Notes under the pieces: generated by a model
Database searches by the model: none
What the model was told of the DNA's origin: nothing
The model's input: only the letters and a program-made list of their open reading frames with translations
Origin: RBG-16-34-14 sp963798865
GTDB taxonomy: Bacteria; Bacteroidota; Ignavibacteria; Ignavibacteriales; Ignavibacteriaceae
Assembly: GCA_963798865.1 (NCBI GenBank)
Contig: CAWCVZ010000005.1
Location: 806,001-870,000 of the forward strand
Length of the DNA: 64,000 nt
Direction: 5' to 3'
Part shown: positions 27,818 to 37,601 of the stretch, in pieces
Layout of the letters: every line of letters begins with the position of its first letter
How positions within the stretch are numbered: the first letter of the stretch is position 1
Made by a program: the position numbers and the translations under genes

Positions 27818-28629
27818 GCACCGAAAAAGAAATTAAAAGAGTAACTACTAAAGCTCTCTCTCTCTTAAAGAAAAAAGGGATTAAAATATCAGCATTAACT
27901 GCTTATGATTTTATTACCGCAAAACTTCTTGATGAAGCAGGAATTGATATTGTCCTTGTAGGCGATTCACTCAGCAATGTTTTCCAGGGTAATGATACAA
28001 CATTGCCGGTTACTATGGATGAAATGATTTATCATACTAAAGCTGTTGCAAAAGCTGTTAACAGGGCAATGGTGGTTGTTGATTTGCCTTTTATGTCTTA
28101 CCAGCTTGGTGTTGATGAAGGTTTTAGAAATGCAGGAAGAATAATGAAAGAAACTTCCGCAAGCGGTGTAAAGCTTGAAGGAGGTGAACGTGTTGCAGAA
28201 ACAATAAAGAAAATTACAGAAGCGGGAATTCCCGTCATGGGTCATCTCGGTTTAACTCCGCAAAGCATTCATCTGTTTGGAAGCTACAGGGAAAGAGGAA
28301 GAGATAAAGAAGAGGCTGATGAAATTTTAAAGGATGCTAAAATACTTGAAGAGGCGGGAGCTTTTGCAATTGTACTTGAAAAAATTCCTGCAGTGCTTGC
28401 AAAGAGAGTTACAAATTTGCTTTCAATTCCTACAATAGGAATTGGAGCAGGAATTAATTGTGACGGGCAAATTCTTGTTACGCCCGATATGCTTGGTTTA
28501 AATATTGAGTTTCATCCCAGGTTTGTAAGACATTATTCCAAGCTTGCAAATGAAATTAATTCTGCCGTTAAAAAATATATTGAAGATGTTAAAGGGAAAA
28601 AATTCCCTGGCGAGAAGGAGAGTTACTGA
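27814..28629 (+). CDS. panB: 3-methyl-2-oxobutanoate hydroxymethyltransferase
   Basis: This is a 271-residue TIM-barrel enzyme that converts 2-oxoisovalerate plus 5,10-methylene-THF to ketopantoate, the first pantothenate step. Family motifs are present: ALTAYDFITAKLLDEAGID, VLVGDSLSNV with the Mg2+-binding Asp, VVVDLPFMSY, VKLEGG, GHLGLTPQ and IGIGAGINCDGQILV. The length is normal. The start overlaps the lipoate ligase gene. No panC or panD is adjacent. Confidence 0.95.
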   Translation: MSTEKEIKRVTTKALSLLKKKGIKISALTAYDFITAKLLDEAGIDIVLVGDSLSNVFQGNDTTLPVTMDEMIYHTKAVAKAVNRAMVVVDLPFMSYQLGVDEGFRNAGRIMKETSASGVKLEGGERVAETIKKITEAGIPVMGHLGLTPQSIHLFGSYRERGRDKEEADEILKDAKILEEAGAFAIVLEKIPAVLAKRVTNLLSIPTIGIGAGINCDGQILVTPDMLGLNIEFHPRFVRHYSKLANEINSAVKKYIEDVKGKKFPGEKESY

Positions 28630-28674
28630 TATTTGTGTTGATGATAAAATGATACTCATACATATTACGATGGT

Positions 28675-29784
28675 ATGATAAAAAAATTTTTTCCGGTCTT
28701 AATATTTCTCATCTGTTTCTTTTCCGATATATATCCCCAGGTGGATTATGAAGTTTATCTTGAGGATGCTTCTATATCCGGAATTGCCGAAGAGAAGGAT
28801 TTTCTGTGGGTTTCAACTTATGGACATGGTATATTCAGATATTCAAAGAAAGACCATAAGTGGTTTAATTTTTCTTCGGAAAATAAAAATCTTGAGAATG
28901 ATCTTTTTCACACTATTGCAGTTAGTAAAAATTTTGTCTGGGCAGGAGCTAATGAAGGGCTTTATATTTATGACAGGAAAAAAAATAACTGGACAATAAA
29001 AAAGTTTTCTCTTGGCGGTGAATTCGGCAACTGGATTCGTTCCCTCTGTTATGATTCCACCGAAAATATTTTGTGGATAGGCCGGTTCAGAAATCTTACC
29101 CAATTTGATGTTGCAAAACAAACTTATAAAGATTTTGATCTTACCAGAGGAGATGACCCCAAATCAAATACTATTAAAGCAATTAAACTTGATGGAGACA
29201 GCCTTGTATGGTTCGGAACCGAATCAGGAGTTCATATATACAGGAAGAAGAAAAAAATCGGCCAGGAAACCTGGGAGTTCATAAATAACAAAAAAGGATT
29301 TAAGCAGGAAGGCGATGCAGTTTCAGTGACTGATTTTATTTTTGAGCCCGGCAGAGTCTGGTTCGGTACTGATGAATTTATAACTTCAAAACAGCCGCAG
29401 TTTAATTTAGGCGGTCTCTACAATTACAACAGGAAATTTATCTGGGATAAATATTCTAAAGAAAATGGTTTGCCTGCTAACGGCATCTATTGTCTTGAAA
29501 GAACGGGCAATTATATCTGGGCTGGAATTTATTCTTTCAGTAAAAGCGAAAAGGAGGAATACCCGAAAGGCTTAATATTAATTGATCGCCTTAAAGGTAA
29601 AATAACTCCAATAGATCTGAACCTTCTCCAGACTAAATCATCAACTATATCAACTCTATACTTTGATGGAAAAGATTTGTGGATAGGCACTGACAAAGGC
29701 TTGTGGAGATTGAGCATTTCAAATCCTATGGCTGACTGGTCCATGAAAAAGAACAATAAAAAGTCAGGATCAAGTAAGTGGTGA
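28675..29784 (+). CDS. Secreted beta-propeller (two-component-regulator-propeller type) protein
   Basis: This is a 369-residue protein with an N-terminal signal peptide (FFPVLIFLICFFSDIYPQ). About six to seven short propeller blades follow with the phrase LWVSTYGHGIFRY, VWAGANEGLYIYD, LWIGRFRNLTQFD, VWFGTESGVHIY, VWFGTDEF and LWIGTDKGLWRL, typical of reg_prop repeats. In larger proteins these form the periplasmic sensor of hybrid kinases; here only the propeller is present, so it is more likely a secreted binding module or a lipoprotein-free surface protein. No T9SS sorting domain is visible at the C-terminus, which ends in a basic tail. Confidence 0.75.
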   Translation: MIKKFFPVLIFLICFFSDIYPQVDYEVYLEDASISGIAEEKDFLWVSTYGHGIFRYSKKDHKWFNFSSENKNLENDLFHTIAVSKNFVWAGANEGLYIYDRKKNNWTIKKFSLGGEFGNWIRSLCYDSTENILWIGRFRNLTQFDVAKQTYKDFDLTRGDDPKSNTIKAIKLDGDSLVWFGTESGVHIYRKKKKIGQETWEFINNKKGFKQEGDAVSVTDFIFEPGRVWFGTDEFITSKQPQFNLGGLYNYNRKFIWDKYSKENGLPANGIYCLERTGNYIWAGIYSFSKSEKEEYPKGLILIDRLKGKITPIDLNLLQTKSSTISTLYFDGKDLWIGTDKGLWRLSISNPMADWSMKKNNKKSGSSKW

Positions 29785-29894
29785 ATCTTCTGAAATTAAA
29801 ACTCCTCCCTGTTATTAATCCGCATCATTTATTCTCATTTGCTTTAATTTTTTTTATGTTAATAATAGTGTAATTACATTTTAATAAAAATATC

Positions 29895-32198
29895 TTGCAA
29901 AATAAGTCTGTACCATTAGTTCTGCTTATAATCTTTATCCTTCCATTTCAACCTAAAGCGCAAACTACAATTTCCGGTTTTGTAACTGATGCCGTAACAG
30001 GAGAAGCTCTGTTCGGTACAAACATTTTACTCTATAAAGACAGCCTGGACTTAAAGGAATCTCCATTTAGCGGAACAGCTACAAACAGCTATGGATTCTA
30101 TGCGATTCCTAAACTTTCTGGTGGTAAGTATTATTTAATTGCCAGATACCTGGGGTATAAGTCATTAATCCGCGAAATAAACATTGGTGATTCACTACTG
30201 TCTGTTCAATATAATTTCCAGATGAAAGCTGAGAATATTAACCTTGAAGAGATTTTTATTACTGGTGAAAGAACAGAAGAAATAAAAATAAGCACTGTCG
30301 ATATCTCTCCTGAATTATTAAACAAACTTCCATCATTGAGCGGAGAAGCAGCTTTATTTAAATCTCTGGAAATGCTGCCGGGAGTGCAAACTGCCAGTGA
30401 GCTGTCTTCAGGTTTATATGTAAGAGGTGGTTCTCCTGATCAGAATTTAACTTTGGTAGACGGAACTATACTTTATAACCCTGCGCACTTAGGAAATTTT
30501 TCCAGCACTTTTAATTCCGATGCAGTGCAAAGTATAAGATTAATCAAAGGCGCTTTCCCTGCAGAATATGGAGGCAGGTTATCAAGCATTCTTGATGTAA
30601 GATTGCGTTCAGGCACAAAAGAAAAAAACAAAGGAGTAATAGCTTTAGGCACAATTAATTCGGGGCTTTTACTTGAAGGACCTCTAGGCGAAAAATCAAC
30701 TTATCTTATCTCCGGAAGAAAAATGTATTATGATTTTATTCAAAAAAAATTTTTTGAAAACAGCATTACTCCGAGGTACAACTACTATGATTTAAATGGA
30801 AAAATTTCTTATAATATTTCCGATAGTGATATTCTGTGGATTGATGGATTTTTAAGCAAGGATAATCTTTATAGTCCCTCTAATAATGAAGATATTGATT
30901 ATAATATTGGGTGGGAGAACAATGCAATTACTCTTAACTGGCTAAGGATCAATTCCAAATCTGTTTTCTTGAACAGCTCGATCAGCTATGTTGATTACCG
31001 GTTTCGTTCAATACTTAATGACAGAACCCCAAACTCAACAGCGCCAAATTATTTTTCATCATCAATTTTAAAAGACTTGTTTATAAAATCCAGTGCGGAA
31101 TTACATATTCACGAAAACCATGTAATTGAAATGGGAGCTGAATTAGCAGCTCATAATTATCATTTAATTTATAATGATTTTTATAGCCAATTATTAGAAG
31201 AGAATTTAAACTCTGAACAGGGAATTGTATCGGCAGAAGCGGCAATTTATTTTGAGGACAAGTGGCAAATTTTCCCGCAATTAAAAACTAATCTTGGCGC
31301 AAGGTTTTATTATTTCAAAGCTCAAAAATTTTTTCGTTTTGAGCCGAGACTTTCAGCAAGTTATTCACTTACCGATAACTTTAATTTAAATGCAGCTTTT
31401 GCTATTGCACATCAGTTTCTGCATTTGATAGTTAGAAATGATATTTCACTTCCGACCGATCTCTGGTATCCTTCATCAGAAATTATTAATCCCGGTCGTT
31501 CAATTCAATATGTTTTTGGGTTCGATTCATACTTCCACAAACAGGAATACCAGTTTTCAGTTGAAGGTTATTACAAGGGAATACAAAATCTTTATGAGTT
31601 CAAAAATGTACCGGCATTCATACAAAACAAGCCTATTGATGAGCTTTTAACAATCGGGGAAGGTGAAGCTTACGGGATTGAATTTTTTCTTAATAAACGG
31701 GTTGGTGATTTATCCGGCTGGATTGGTTACACACTCTCATGGACAAAAAGAAAATTTGATGAACTAAATGCCGGTAAAATTTTTTATCCGCGTTATGACA
31801 GAAGACATGATGTATCAATAGTTATTGCTTATAATGTAACAGATGATTTTAGTATCGGAGCAACATGGACTTACGGTACAGGTCAGGGATATACTCTTCC
31901 AACCGGGCAATATCAATTTCAAAATATAGGACCGGATGATTCAACTAAATTTCAGGTGAGCTATACTGATAGAAACGCTTTTCGTCTGCCCGCATTTCAT
32001 AAATTAGATTTTAATGCATCTTATAAATTTATATGGATTGGGTTGATGTTCGATGCATATTTAAACATTTATAATTTGTATAACAGGCAGAATCCTTTTT
32101 CATTTTATATTTCCAAAAATCAGGAAGGGGAAACAGTTCTAAGACAAATATCTTTGTTTCCTTTTATTCCAACAATTGGAGTAAACATTAAGTTTTAA
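29895..32198 (+). CDS. TonB-dependent receptor with N-terminal carboxypeptidase-regulatory-like domain
   Basis: This is a 767-residue outer-membrane receptor starting with TTG. The signal peptide ends near QPKAQ, followed by a beta-sandwich (ISGFVTDAVTGEALFGTNILL, about 24-115). The plug domain (about 130-250) contains MLPGVQTASELSSGLYVRGGSPDQNLTL-type sequence and FPAEYGGRLSSILDVRL. The remaining barrel ends in PTIGVNIKF with a terminal Phe. The gene is followed by the DUF4249-like lipoprotein six bases downstream and then the rhodanese-like lipoprotein, a probable three-gene uptake or surface cluster. The substrate is unknown. Confidence 0.9.
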   Translation: MQNKSVPLVLLIIFILPFQPKAQTTISGFVTDAVTGEALFGTNILLYKDSLDLKESPFSGTATNSYGFYAIPKLSGGKYYLIARYLGYKSLIREINIGDSLLSVQYNFQMKAENINLEEIFITGERTEEIKISTVDISPELLNKLPSLSGEAALFKSLEMLPGVQTASELSSGLYVRGGSPDQNLTLVDGTILYNPAHLGNFSSTFNSDAVQSIRLIKGAFPAEYGGRLSSILDVRLRSGTKEKNKGVIALGTINSGLLLEGPLGEKSTYLISGRKMYYDFIQKKFFENSITPRYNYYDLNGKISYNISDSDILWIDGFLSKDNLYSPSNNEDIDYNIGWENNAITLNWLRINSKSVFLNSSISYVDYRFRSILNDRTPNSTAPNYFSSSILKDLFIKSSAELHIHENHVIEMGAELAAHNYHLIYNDFYSQLLEENLNSEQGIVSAEAAIYFEDKWQIFPQLKTNLGARFYYFKAQKFFRFEPRLSASYSLTDNFNLNAAFAIAHQFLHLIVRNDISLPTDLWYPSSEIINPGRSIQYVFGFDSYFHKQEYQFSVEGYYKGIQNLYEFKNVPAFIQNKPIDELLTIGEGEAYGIEFFLNKRVGDLSGWIGYTLSWTKRKFDELNAGKIFYPRYDRRHDVSIVIAYNVTDDFSIGATWTYGTGQGYTLPTGQYQFQNIGPDDSTKFQVSYTDRNAFRLPAFHKLDFNASYKFIWIGLMFDAYLNIYNLYNRQNPFSFYISKNQEGETVLRQISLFPFIPTIGVNIKF

Positions 32199-32204
32199 TT
32201 TTAG

Positions 32205-33011
32205 ATGAAAAATACTTTCATAAAAATATTATTTCTACTCCTGTTATTTAATATCATCAGCTGTGAAAATGTTGATGTAGTAGAAACAAAGGTGGGATTC
32301 AAAGAGAAAATTGTTGTGAGAGCTGAGTTAACAGCATTTGCAGAATTCTCCGGAGTTACTTTTACTAAAACTTTGCCGGTAGATGAAAATTACGACATAA
32401 CCAAAGCAGAATTAAAAGATGTCGATTCCTATATACGAATAAATGGGGTTCAGATTGTTCCACTCCATTATCAACAAGAGGGTGTTTATAAACCTTTATA
32501 TAGTTTAGAAATATTTCCCGGCAACACCTATGAATTATTTGGGAAAGCAAATGGGAAATCATTTTACAGTAAAACTGTTGTTCCGCAGCTGCCTCTCATT
32601 AGTAATGCTTCAAGAGAAAGTGATTACCTGCAGGCATTAGTAAATACTCATCCCGGTGAAGTTTATGCAGCAGCGTGGATTGTTTATCTGCCTAATAATC
32701 AGATTAGTATTTCTCCTGTTTTTCAGGAAATAGTATCTCCAATAAAAGATAATCCCGATTTAAAGGTTTCAATCAGAACTACGGAGATCCCTGAGAAATA
32801 TTTAGTTAACCCATATAGTAACAGCACTTATATTCAGGTTTACGCTTTTGATGAAGCTTACCTTGAGTATTTTAAGTCTAAGGATAATAATCAGCCCGGT
32901 AATAATGCTTTTTTACAAGGAGGTGGTGCTATTGCCTGGAACGTTTACGGAGATGATGTTATTGGTTTATTTATTGGCAGGGCAAATGGAAGACAGGTTA
33001 ATATCAATTAA
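32205..33011 (+). CDS. DUF4249-like lipoprotein
   Basis: This is a 268-residue lipoprotein with the lipobox IISC (Cys about residue 20). Beta-rich sequence follows, beginning KIVVRAELTAF and including YSLEIFPGNTYELFGKANGKSF, the pattern of DUF4249 proteins that accompany TonB receptors in Bacteroidota. Together with the receptor six bases upstream it probably forms an outer-membrane complex in which the lipoprotein acts as the surface partner, as SusD does for SusC; that role is inference. The C-terminus is short compared with typical DUF4249 proteins. Confidence 0.65.
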   Translation: MKNTFIKILFLLLLFNIISCENVDVVETKVGFKEKIVVRAELTAFAEFSGVTFTKTLPVDENYDITKAELKDVDSYIRINGVQIVPLHYQQEGVYKPLYSLEIFPGNTYELFGKANGKSFYSKTVVPQLPLISNASRESDYLQALVNTHPGEVYAAAWIVYLPNNQISISPVFQEIVSPIKDNPDLKVSIRTTEIPEKYLVNPYSNSTYIQVYAFDEAYLEYFKSKDNNQPGNNAFLQGGGAIAWNVYGDDVIGLFIGRANGRQVNIN

Positions 33012-33017
33012 AGTTTT

Positions 33018-34049
33018 ATGAAACCAAATAAAAATATTATTCATAGGATCTTTTTTCTGATTATCTTTTTACTTATATCAGCTGCCTTGAAGATAAGGTT
33101 AATACTCCCGTAAATATAGATTTAGACAGAAGGTCCGAACTGCTTCATTATTTTGAAGAGCAGGGCGATTATATTAACTCTGCTGAAATGCCTTCCATCA
33201 TTGAAGCAGGGGATGTATATGCTAATCTTAATAACTACCTTATAATTGATGTTAGAACTCACGAAGAATTTATAAATGGACATATAGAAGGCGCAAAAAA
33301 TATTTCCAACGTTGATCTTCTCAATTATCTTAAAAACAACGACTTAAGAGCCATTTGAAAAAATTGTGATTGTAGATGCAGATGGACAGTCTTCCGCATA
33401 TTATACTTGCCTTCTGAGATTATATGGTTTCAATAATGTATATACTTTAAATTTTGGAATGGCTTACTGGAATATTAACTTTTCAGATATATGGCTTCAA
33501 AAAATTCATGATGCTCCAAATATCCAGGAGTATAATGATAATGATTATCCTAAAGGTCCGTTTGCAGATTTACCGTTTGTATCTGGCTCAGCTGGAAATA
33601 TTATTGAATTGGCAAAACAAAGAATTGCATCATTTATTACGAGAGGTTTTGTTGATAAGATAAATAACATTTTAGAAATCGAATTAATACCCAATCCTGT
33701 ATATGTAATTTGTTATGGGACTACCGGATTATATTTTGCACCCGATAGCGTATTCCCGCCTTATGGTCATCCACCCGAAGCTATTCTTTACCTGGAATCA
33801 AAAGACCTTCGCACTGTTGATAATCTACAAACATTGCCAACCAACGAAGATATTCTTGTTTATGATTATTCCGGACAATTAAGTTCCGCTGTCGTAGCCT
33901 ATCTCCAGGTAATGGGATATAAAGTAAAAACACTTTTGTATGGTGCTTGTCAGATGGTTTACAACAGGATATCTATACAGGCAGTTGTTAATCAATTTGT
34001 TTTCATTCCGGGAAGAATAAGTAACTTTCCTTATGTCACAGGCGAGTAG
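33018..34049 (+). CDS. Tandem rhodanese-like lipoprotein lacking active-site cysteines, frame-disrupted
   Basis: Joining three segments gives about 343 residues. The ATG at 33018 leads a lipoprotein signal; after a missing base near 33081 it continues with Cys-LEDK, and an extra base near 33352 leads into the frame ending at 34049. The first rhodanese-like domain has YLIIDVRTHEEFINGHIEGAKNIS, but the catalytic loop reads DADGQSSAY where Cys-x-x-G-x-R-S is expected. A second domain-like segment repeats this with YDYSGQLSSAVVAYL, again without Cys. Both are therefore predicted to lack sulfurtransferase activity and to act as binding modules. It lies directly after the TonB/DUF4249 pair. Confidence 0.7.
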
Positions 34050-34169
34050 ACCATAAATTATTTTTTAGTTAGCAATTTTAAAAATTATTTTTTTATAAAT
34101 TTTCTTATTGCCTCTCTAATTTATTCCTGCTAAGTTGCTGATAACATATAATTCGAATAGGGGTTTTAT

Positions 34170-34247
34170 ATGAGTTATAGATACTACTTCAATTTCTTCT
34201 TTCTTTCACCTCCTTACAATAATATAAAATTAGGACTACAACTATGA
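34170..34247 (+). CDS. Possible 25-residue upstream ORF coupled to the beta-helix gene
   Basis: An ATG preceded by AGGGG (spacing about eight) opens a 25-codon frame rich in Tyr and Phe. Its stop codon overlaps the ATG of the next gene (ATGA at 34244-34247). This could be a leader ORF for translational coupling or chance. The remaining bases of 34050-34169 are AT-rich with no other gene seen. Confidence 0.3.
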   Translation: MSYRYYFNFFFLSPPYNNIKLGLQL

Positions 34248-36047
34248 TTACACCTAAGATTAAAACTGCCAAATTTTTATTTCTTCTATTTACATTTTCC
34301 ATCATCCATCAACCATTTTCCATCGCCGAAATTCACTACGTTTCCCACACCGGCAATAACGTACCGCCATATTTAACCTGGGAAGATGCTGCAGATTCTA
34401 TACAAACTGCAATAAACGTTTGCAGCCCGGGTGATACGGTTATTGTGGCTAATGGGGTTTATGTAGAAAAGGTAACAGTTAATAAATTTATTTGGTTAAT
34501 AGGGATGAGTATGGACAGCACTATTATTGATGGAGTCAATGCAACACCCTTAGCCGTTGTTAACTTTACAGTTGGTGCTGTAATGGAAAATTTTACTATA
34601 AATGGAAACGGAACTTCAGCACCTGATGGCATATATGCATTCAAAGCCAATTTTACACTTAGAAATTGTAAGGTAACAAATAATAATTGGGGTATATTTG
34701 CAAGTAGTTTAAGCTGTCTTATAGAAAATTGCCTTATTATAAATTTCAATGAAGATGGGATTCATGATTCTTGCTTTCCTGATACCTGCCATTCTATTTA
34801 CAGAAATAATATCTTAATACCTAATGAGGCTACTCGTATTGCTTTGTTTGCAGCCGGAGGATATCCTGTTTTTACAAATAATATTGTGATTGCAGAGCAA
34901 AATGCATTATCTGGTTTTTATGTGGATGCCGGAATTCACGGTGGTATAATAAAAAATAATTTAATTTCTGGTTGCAGTTGGGAAGGTATTGTTGTAAGCG
35001 GAATAATTGATACGGCATATATTATAAATAACAGTGTAGTATATAATCCTGTAAGCCCAAGTTTTGGTTACAGTTCAATTACAACAGGCTCCGGTCATAG
35101 AACACAAATAAAAAATAATATTATAACAAATACTCTGAGAGGTATAGAAGGGTACAATGATTCTGTAAAAATTGACTACAACTTATTCTGGAATGTAGAT
35201 AATAAATTGGTTGGAAATGTATCTATTGGAGATAGCAGCATTGAAGCTGATCCAATGTTTATTAAAGATACAATCCCAACATCAGAAATGAATTTTGATT
35301 TTCACCTTCAGGCTTATTCTCCTGCTATTGATAAAGGCGATCCAACCATAAATGATGTAGATGGTTCAAGAAGTGATATTGGAATGTTCGGTGGACCTCT
35401 GGGAAAAAGGTATAGGTATCTTGATTTTCCTCCACGGACACCAAATAATTTTAATTATTCATTTGATCCGACTTTATAGAATTCTCTGGCTCAATTGGGG
35501 AATGAACACAGAATCTGATTTCAGGAACTATAACATCTACAGGGATACGGTTTCAGGTTTTATCCCGGGTGAATTCAATCTTATTGCTCAAACAGATACA
35601 TCTTACTTTACAGATAATTTGTCTGACATTACAGCAAAAAATATTTATTACAGGATAACAGCAGTTGACAGCCAGGATAATGAAAGCCAACCGGGAAATG
35701 AGATAGCTGTTTTAATAGTTGGAGTGAATCCTGAAGTACAAATAGTAAGGGATTACATTCTTTACCAGAATTATCCTAATCCCTTTAACCCATCAACAAA
35801 GATTGGCTATGAGATAAAAGAACATTCCTATGTAAAGCTGATAGTATATGATATAAAGGGAGAATTGATTGAAGTGCTTGTGAATAAGGAACAAAATGGG
35901 GGATATTACGAAGTAGAATTTAGAAGTCAGGAGACAGGGGTAAGAAATCAGTTAGCATCGGGAATTTATCTATACAGAATTGAAATAATTGGAAAAGGAA
36001 ACATTCCTCTTTATTCAGATATGAAAAAGATGATTCTGATAAAATAA
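34244..36047 (+). CDS. Secreted right-handed beta-helix protein with T9SS sorting domain, frame-disrupted
   Basis: The protein has about 600 residues after removing one base near 35477. The signal peptide is in residues 1-28. Residues about 30-370 form a parallel beta-helix of the pectate-lyase/Pel type (DSIQTAINVCSPGDTVIVANGVYVEKV, repeated N-N-I-I turns such as FTNNIVIAEQNALSG). A fibronectin-type-III-like module follows (LWLNWGMNTESDFRNYNIYRD). The C-terminal type IX secretion signal begins at YQNYPNPFNPSTKIGYEI and ends in KKMILIK. T9SS exports such proteins and attaches or releases them at the cell surface. A carbohydrate-active role is likely for the fold but no catalytic site is identifiable. 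Confidence 0.8.
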
Positions 36048-36064
36048 AAAGACCTCACCCTTAA

Positions 36065-36089
36065 TCCCTCTCCTTATTAAGGAGAGGGA
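36065..36089. repeat. Perfect 12-base inverted repeat of the CCCTCTCCTTA intergenic element
   Basis: TCCCTCTCCTTA and TAAGGAGAGGGA flank a single T. Surrounding bases (ACCTCACCCTTAATCCC at 36052-36068, then GGGAGAGGTTAA at 36094-36105) belong to the same element. Elements with this text occur between genes in many bacterial genomes; the hairpin directly after the T9SS gene may also help end transcription. Confidence 0.75.
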
Positions 36090-36185
36090 AATAGGGAGAG
36101 GTTAAGAAAGGAGATGAGACAATGGATGCTTAACTGATTCTGATTTTTAATTAACTATTTATTAAAATTATTATAGGGGATAGAA

Positions 36186-37538
36186 ATAAAAAAAATATCC
36201 TTCTTATTACAGGTTTTAACGTTCGTTATTTTATCGGGAAAATTTATTTTTTCTCAGGATTCTATAAGCACTAGTGATCCAATAAAAAATTATTCGGGGA
36301 TTCCGTTGGTTTCTTATATTCAGCTTATGGCTGAACCCAATGATGATATTTGGTATTCAACTGATACGATAGATTCTATTCAAATTGCCGGTATACCTAT
36401 AGTACAAATAACAGATTTTACATATCACCAATTTCAACAGAGGTTTGATGAACACAATAATATTAATATTCTACCAAGCCAGGAGGGCTTGAATTCGGGC
36501 GTTACCCATAATGCAATTCGTTATTATACACGAGCCTGTTATTCAGTCTGGGAAGCTGAAGGTACCCCATCTGAAGATGGCGATGCAACATTATATTTTA
36601 ATGACGATGACAGTGTTGGAATAATTGAAAATGGTGCTGTAAGAACAATAGACAATGTGGGGGTAAGGAATGATATTCTCATTTACGGACCTTATTATGC
36701 GCAGTTAGTTTTTTATACTGGTTTGGCTGATAGTGCTAAGCGGATACCCTATAGGGCAAGTTTCAGATTAAAAATAGATACCATTGGCACGCAACCACCA
36801 AACTCAAACGATACAATTTGCATTTTACAGGTTACTACAAGCCATTTAAATAGAATCACTTGGAATTTTGATTCTACTCAGGTTATTAACTACAGAGTTG
36901 TCACATTTGGCGAACTTGCTAGTACCTATGATACATTTAATGTAAATTACGATTATCGATATGTTGACACACTTTTTACTACTGATACTTCACAATTCCG
37001 TGCTCAGGCAGATTATGTTGAGTTCAAAGTCTTATGGAAAGGCAATTCTAATAAAGTAAGATTGTATGTAGATAAAGTTATTGTAAGTGATGATAGAGGA
37101 AGAGAATTAAAAAGTGGTAGCGTTGATCAAGACATAAGAGATCAGATAGATGCAGATTTGGAAACATTCTCTTCAGGCAGAGTAGCAGGCTGGGAAGGTG
37201 CGGGTGATGAATTGGGTTTCATTGATCAATTCGAACCAATAAGAGTTGTAGATAGCATAGTTACTCAAAATGGAAATGGAAGAAGCTTGTGGTTATCTGC
37301 CGGAACTGGTTACAATGGAAGATGGGACTCAAACGTTGGACCAGGAGAAATAAATCCTATAGGGATTTATAAACTTTTTACTTTTGATGAATTTTATAAA
37401 CGAGTAAAAAAGGCAAACATTTGGAGTGACTATTATTTATATGGTGTTGACGATGGAACTTGGGGACCTTATGAATACAGAGATGTTAAGATAAGATATA
37501 TGCTAGATAGTGTTAACAGCCGATTTAACAAACCATGA
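36186..37538 (+). CDS. Secreted hypothetical protein, apparent ATA start, truncated C-terminus
   Basis: This is a 450-residue protein of unknown family. The frame is open upstream of the TTG at 36306 and encodes a good signal peptide (KKISFLLQVLTFVILSGKFIFSQ) starting at 36186, where the codon is ATA rather than ATG. AGGGG lies six bases before it, so this is very probably the true start, either mutated or misread. The mature part is beta-rich with many Asp/Asn, like T9SS cargo. The frame stops at 37538 just before an IS-end-like sequence, and an orphan T9SS domain (37602-37775) lies 64 bases on. It probably lost its sorting domain by rearrangement. Confidence 0.7.
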   Translation: MKKISFLLQVLTFVILSGKFIFSQDSISTSDPIKNYSGIPLVSYIQLMAEPNDDIWYSTDTIDSIQIAGIPIVQITDFTYHQFQQRFDEHNNINILPSQEGLNSGVTHNAIRYYTRACYSVWEAEGTPSEDGDATLYFNDDDSVGIIENGAVRTIDNVGVRNDILIYGPYYAQLVFYTGLADSAKRIPYRASFRLKIDTIGTQPPNSNDTICILQVTTSHLNRITWNFDSTQVINYRVVTFGELASTYDTFNVNYDYRYVDTLFTTDTSQFRAQADYVEFKVLWKGNSNKVRLYVDKVIVSDDRGRELKSGSVDQDIRDQIDADLETFSSGRVAGWEGAGDELGFIDQFEPIRVVDSIVTQNGNGRSLWLSAGTGYNGRWDSNVGPGEINPIGIYKLFTFDEFYKRVKKANIWSDYYLYGVDDGTWGPYEYRDVKIRYMLDSVNSRFNKP

Positions 37539-37540
37539 AC

Positions 37541-37561
37541 TGTACCCTCTAAATTAGACAC
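37541..37561. mobile_element. Possible insertion-sequence end remnant
   Basis: The stretch TGTACCCTCTAAATTAGACA, three bases after the stop of the preceding gene, resembles the terminal inverted repeat of IS3/IS481-type elements as I recall them (TGTAC...AAATTAGACA). No transposase and no second end are present. It marks the junction between a truncated secreted protein and an orphan sorting domain, which is where an excision or deletion scar would be expected. Confidence 0.4.
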
Positions 37562-37601
37562 AAGGATAAGCAACTCTGTTATTATTAGTTAATAAATTTA
37601 T

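Noticed and set aside
36306..37538. TTG start at 36306 for the secreted hypothetical protein
   Set aside because: It lies downstream of a convincing in-frame signal peptide, with AGGGG placed before 36186.
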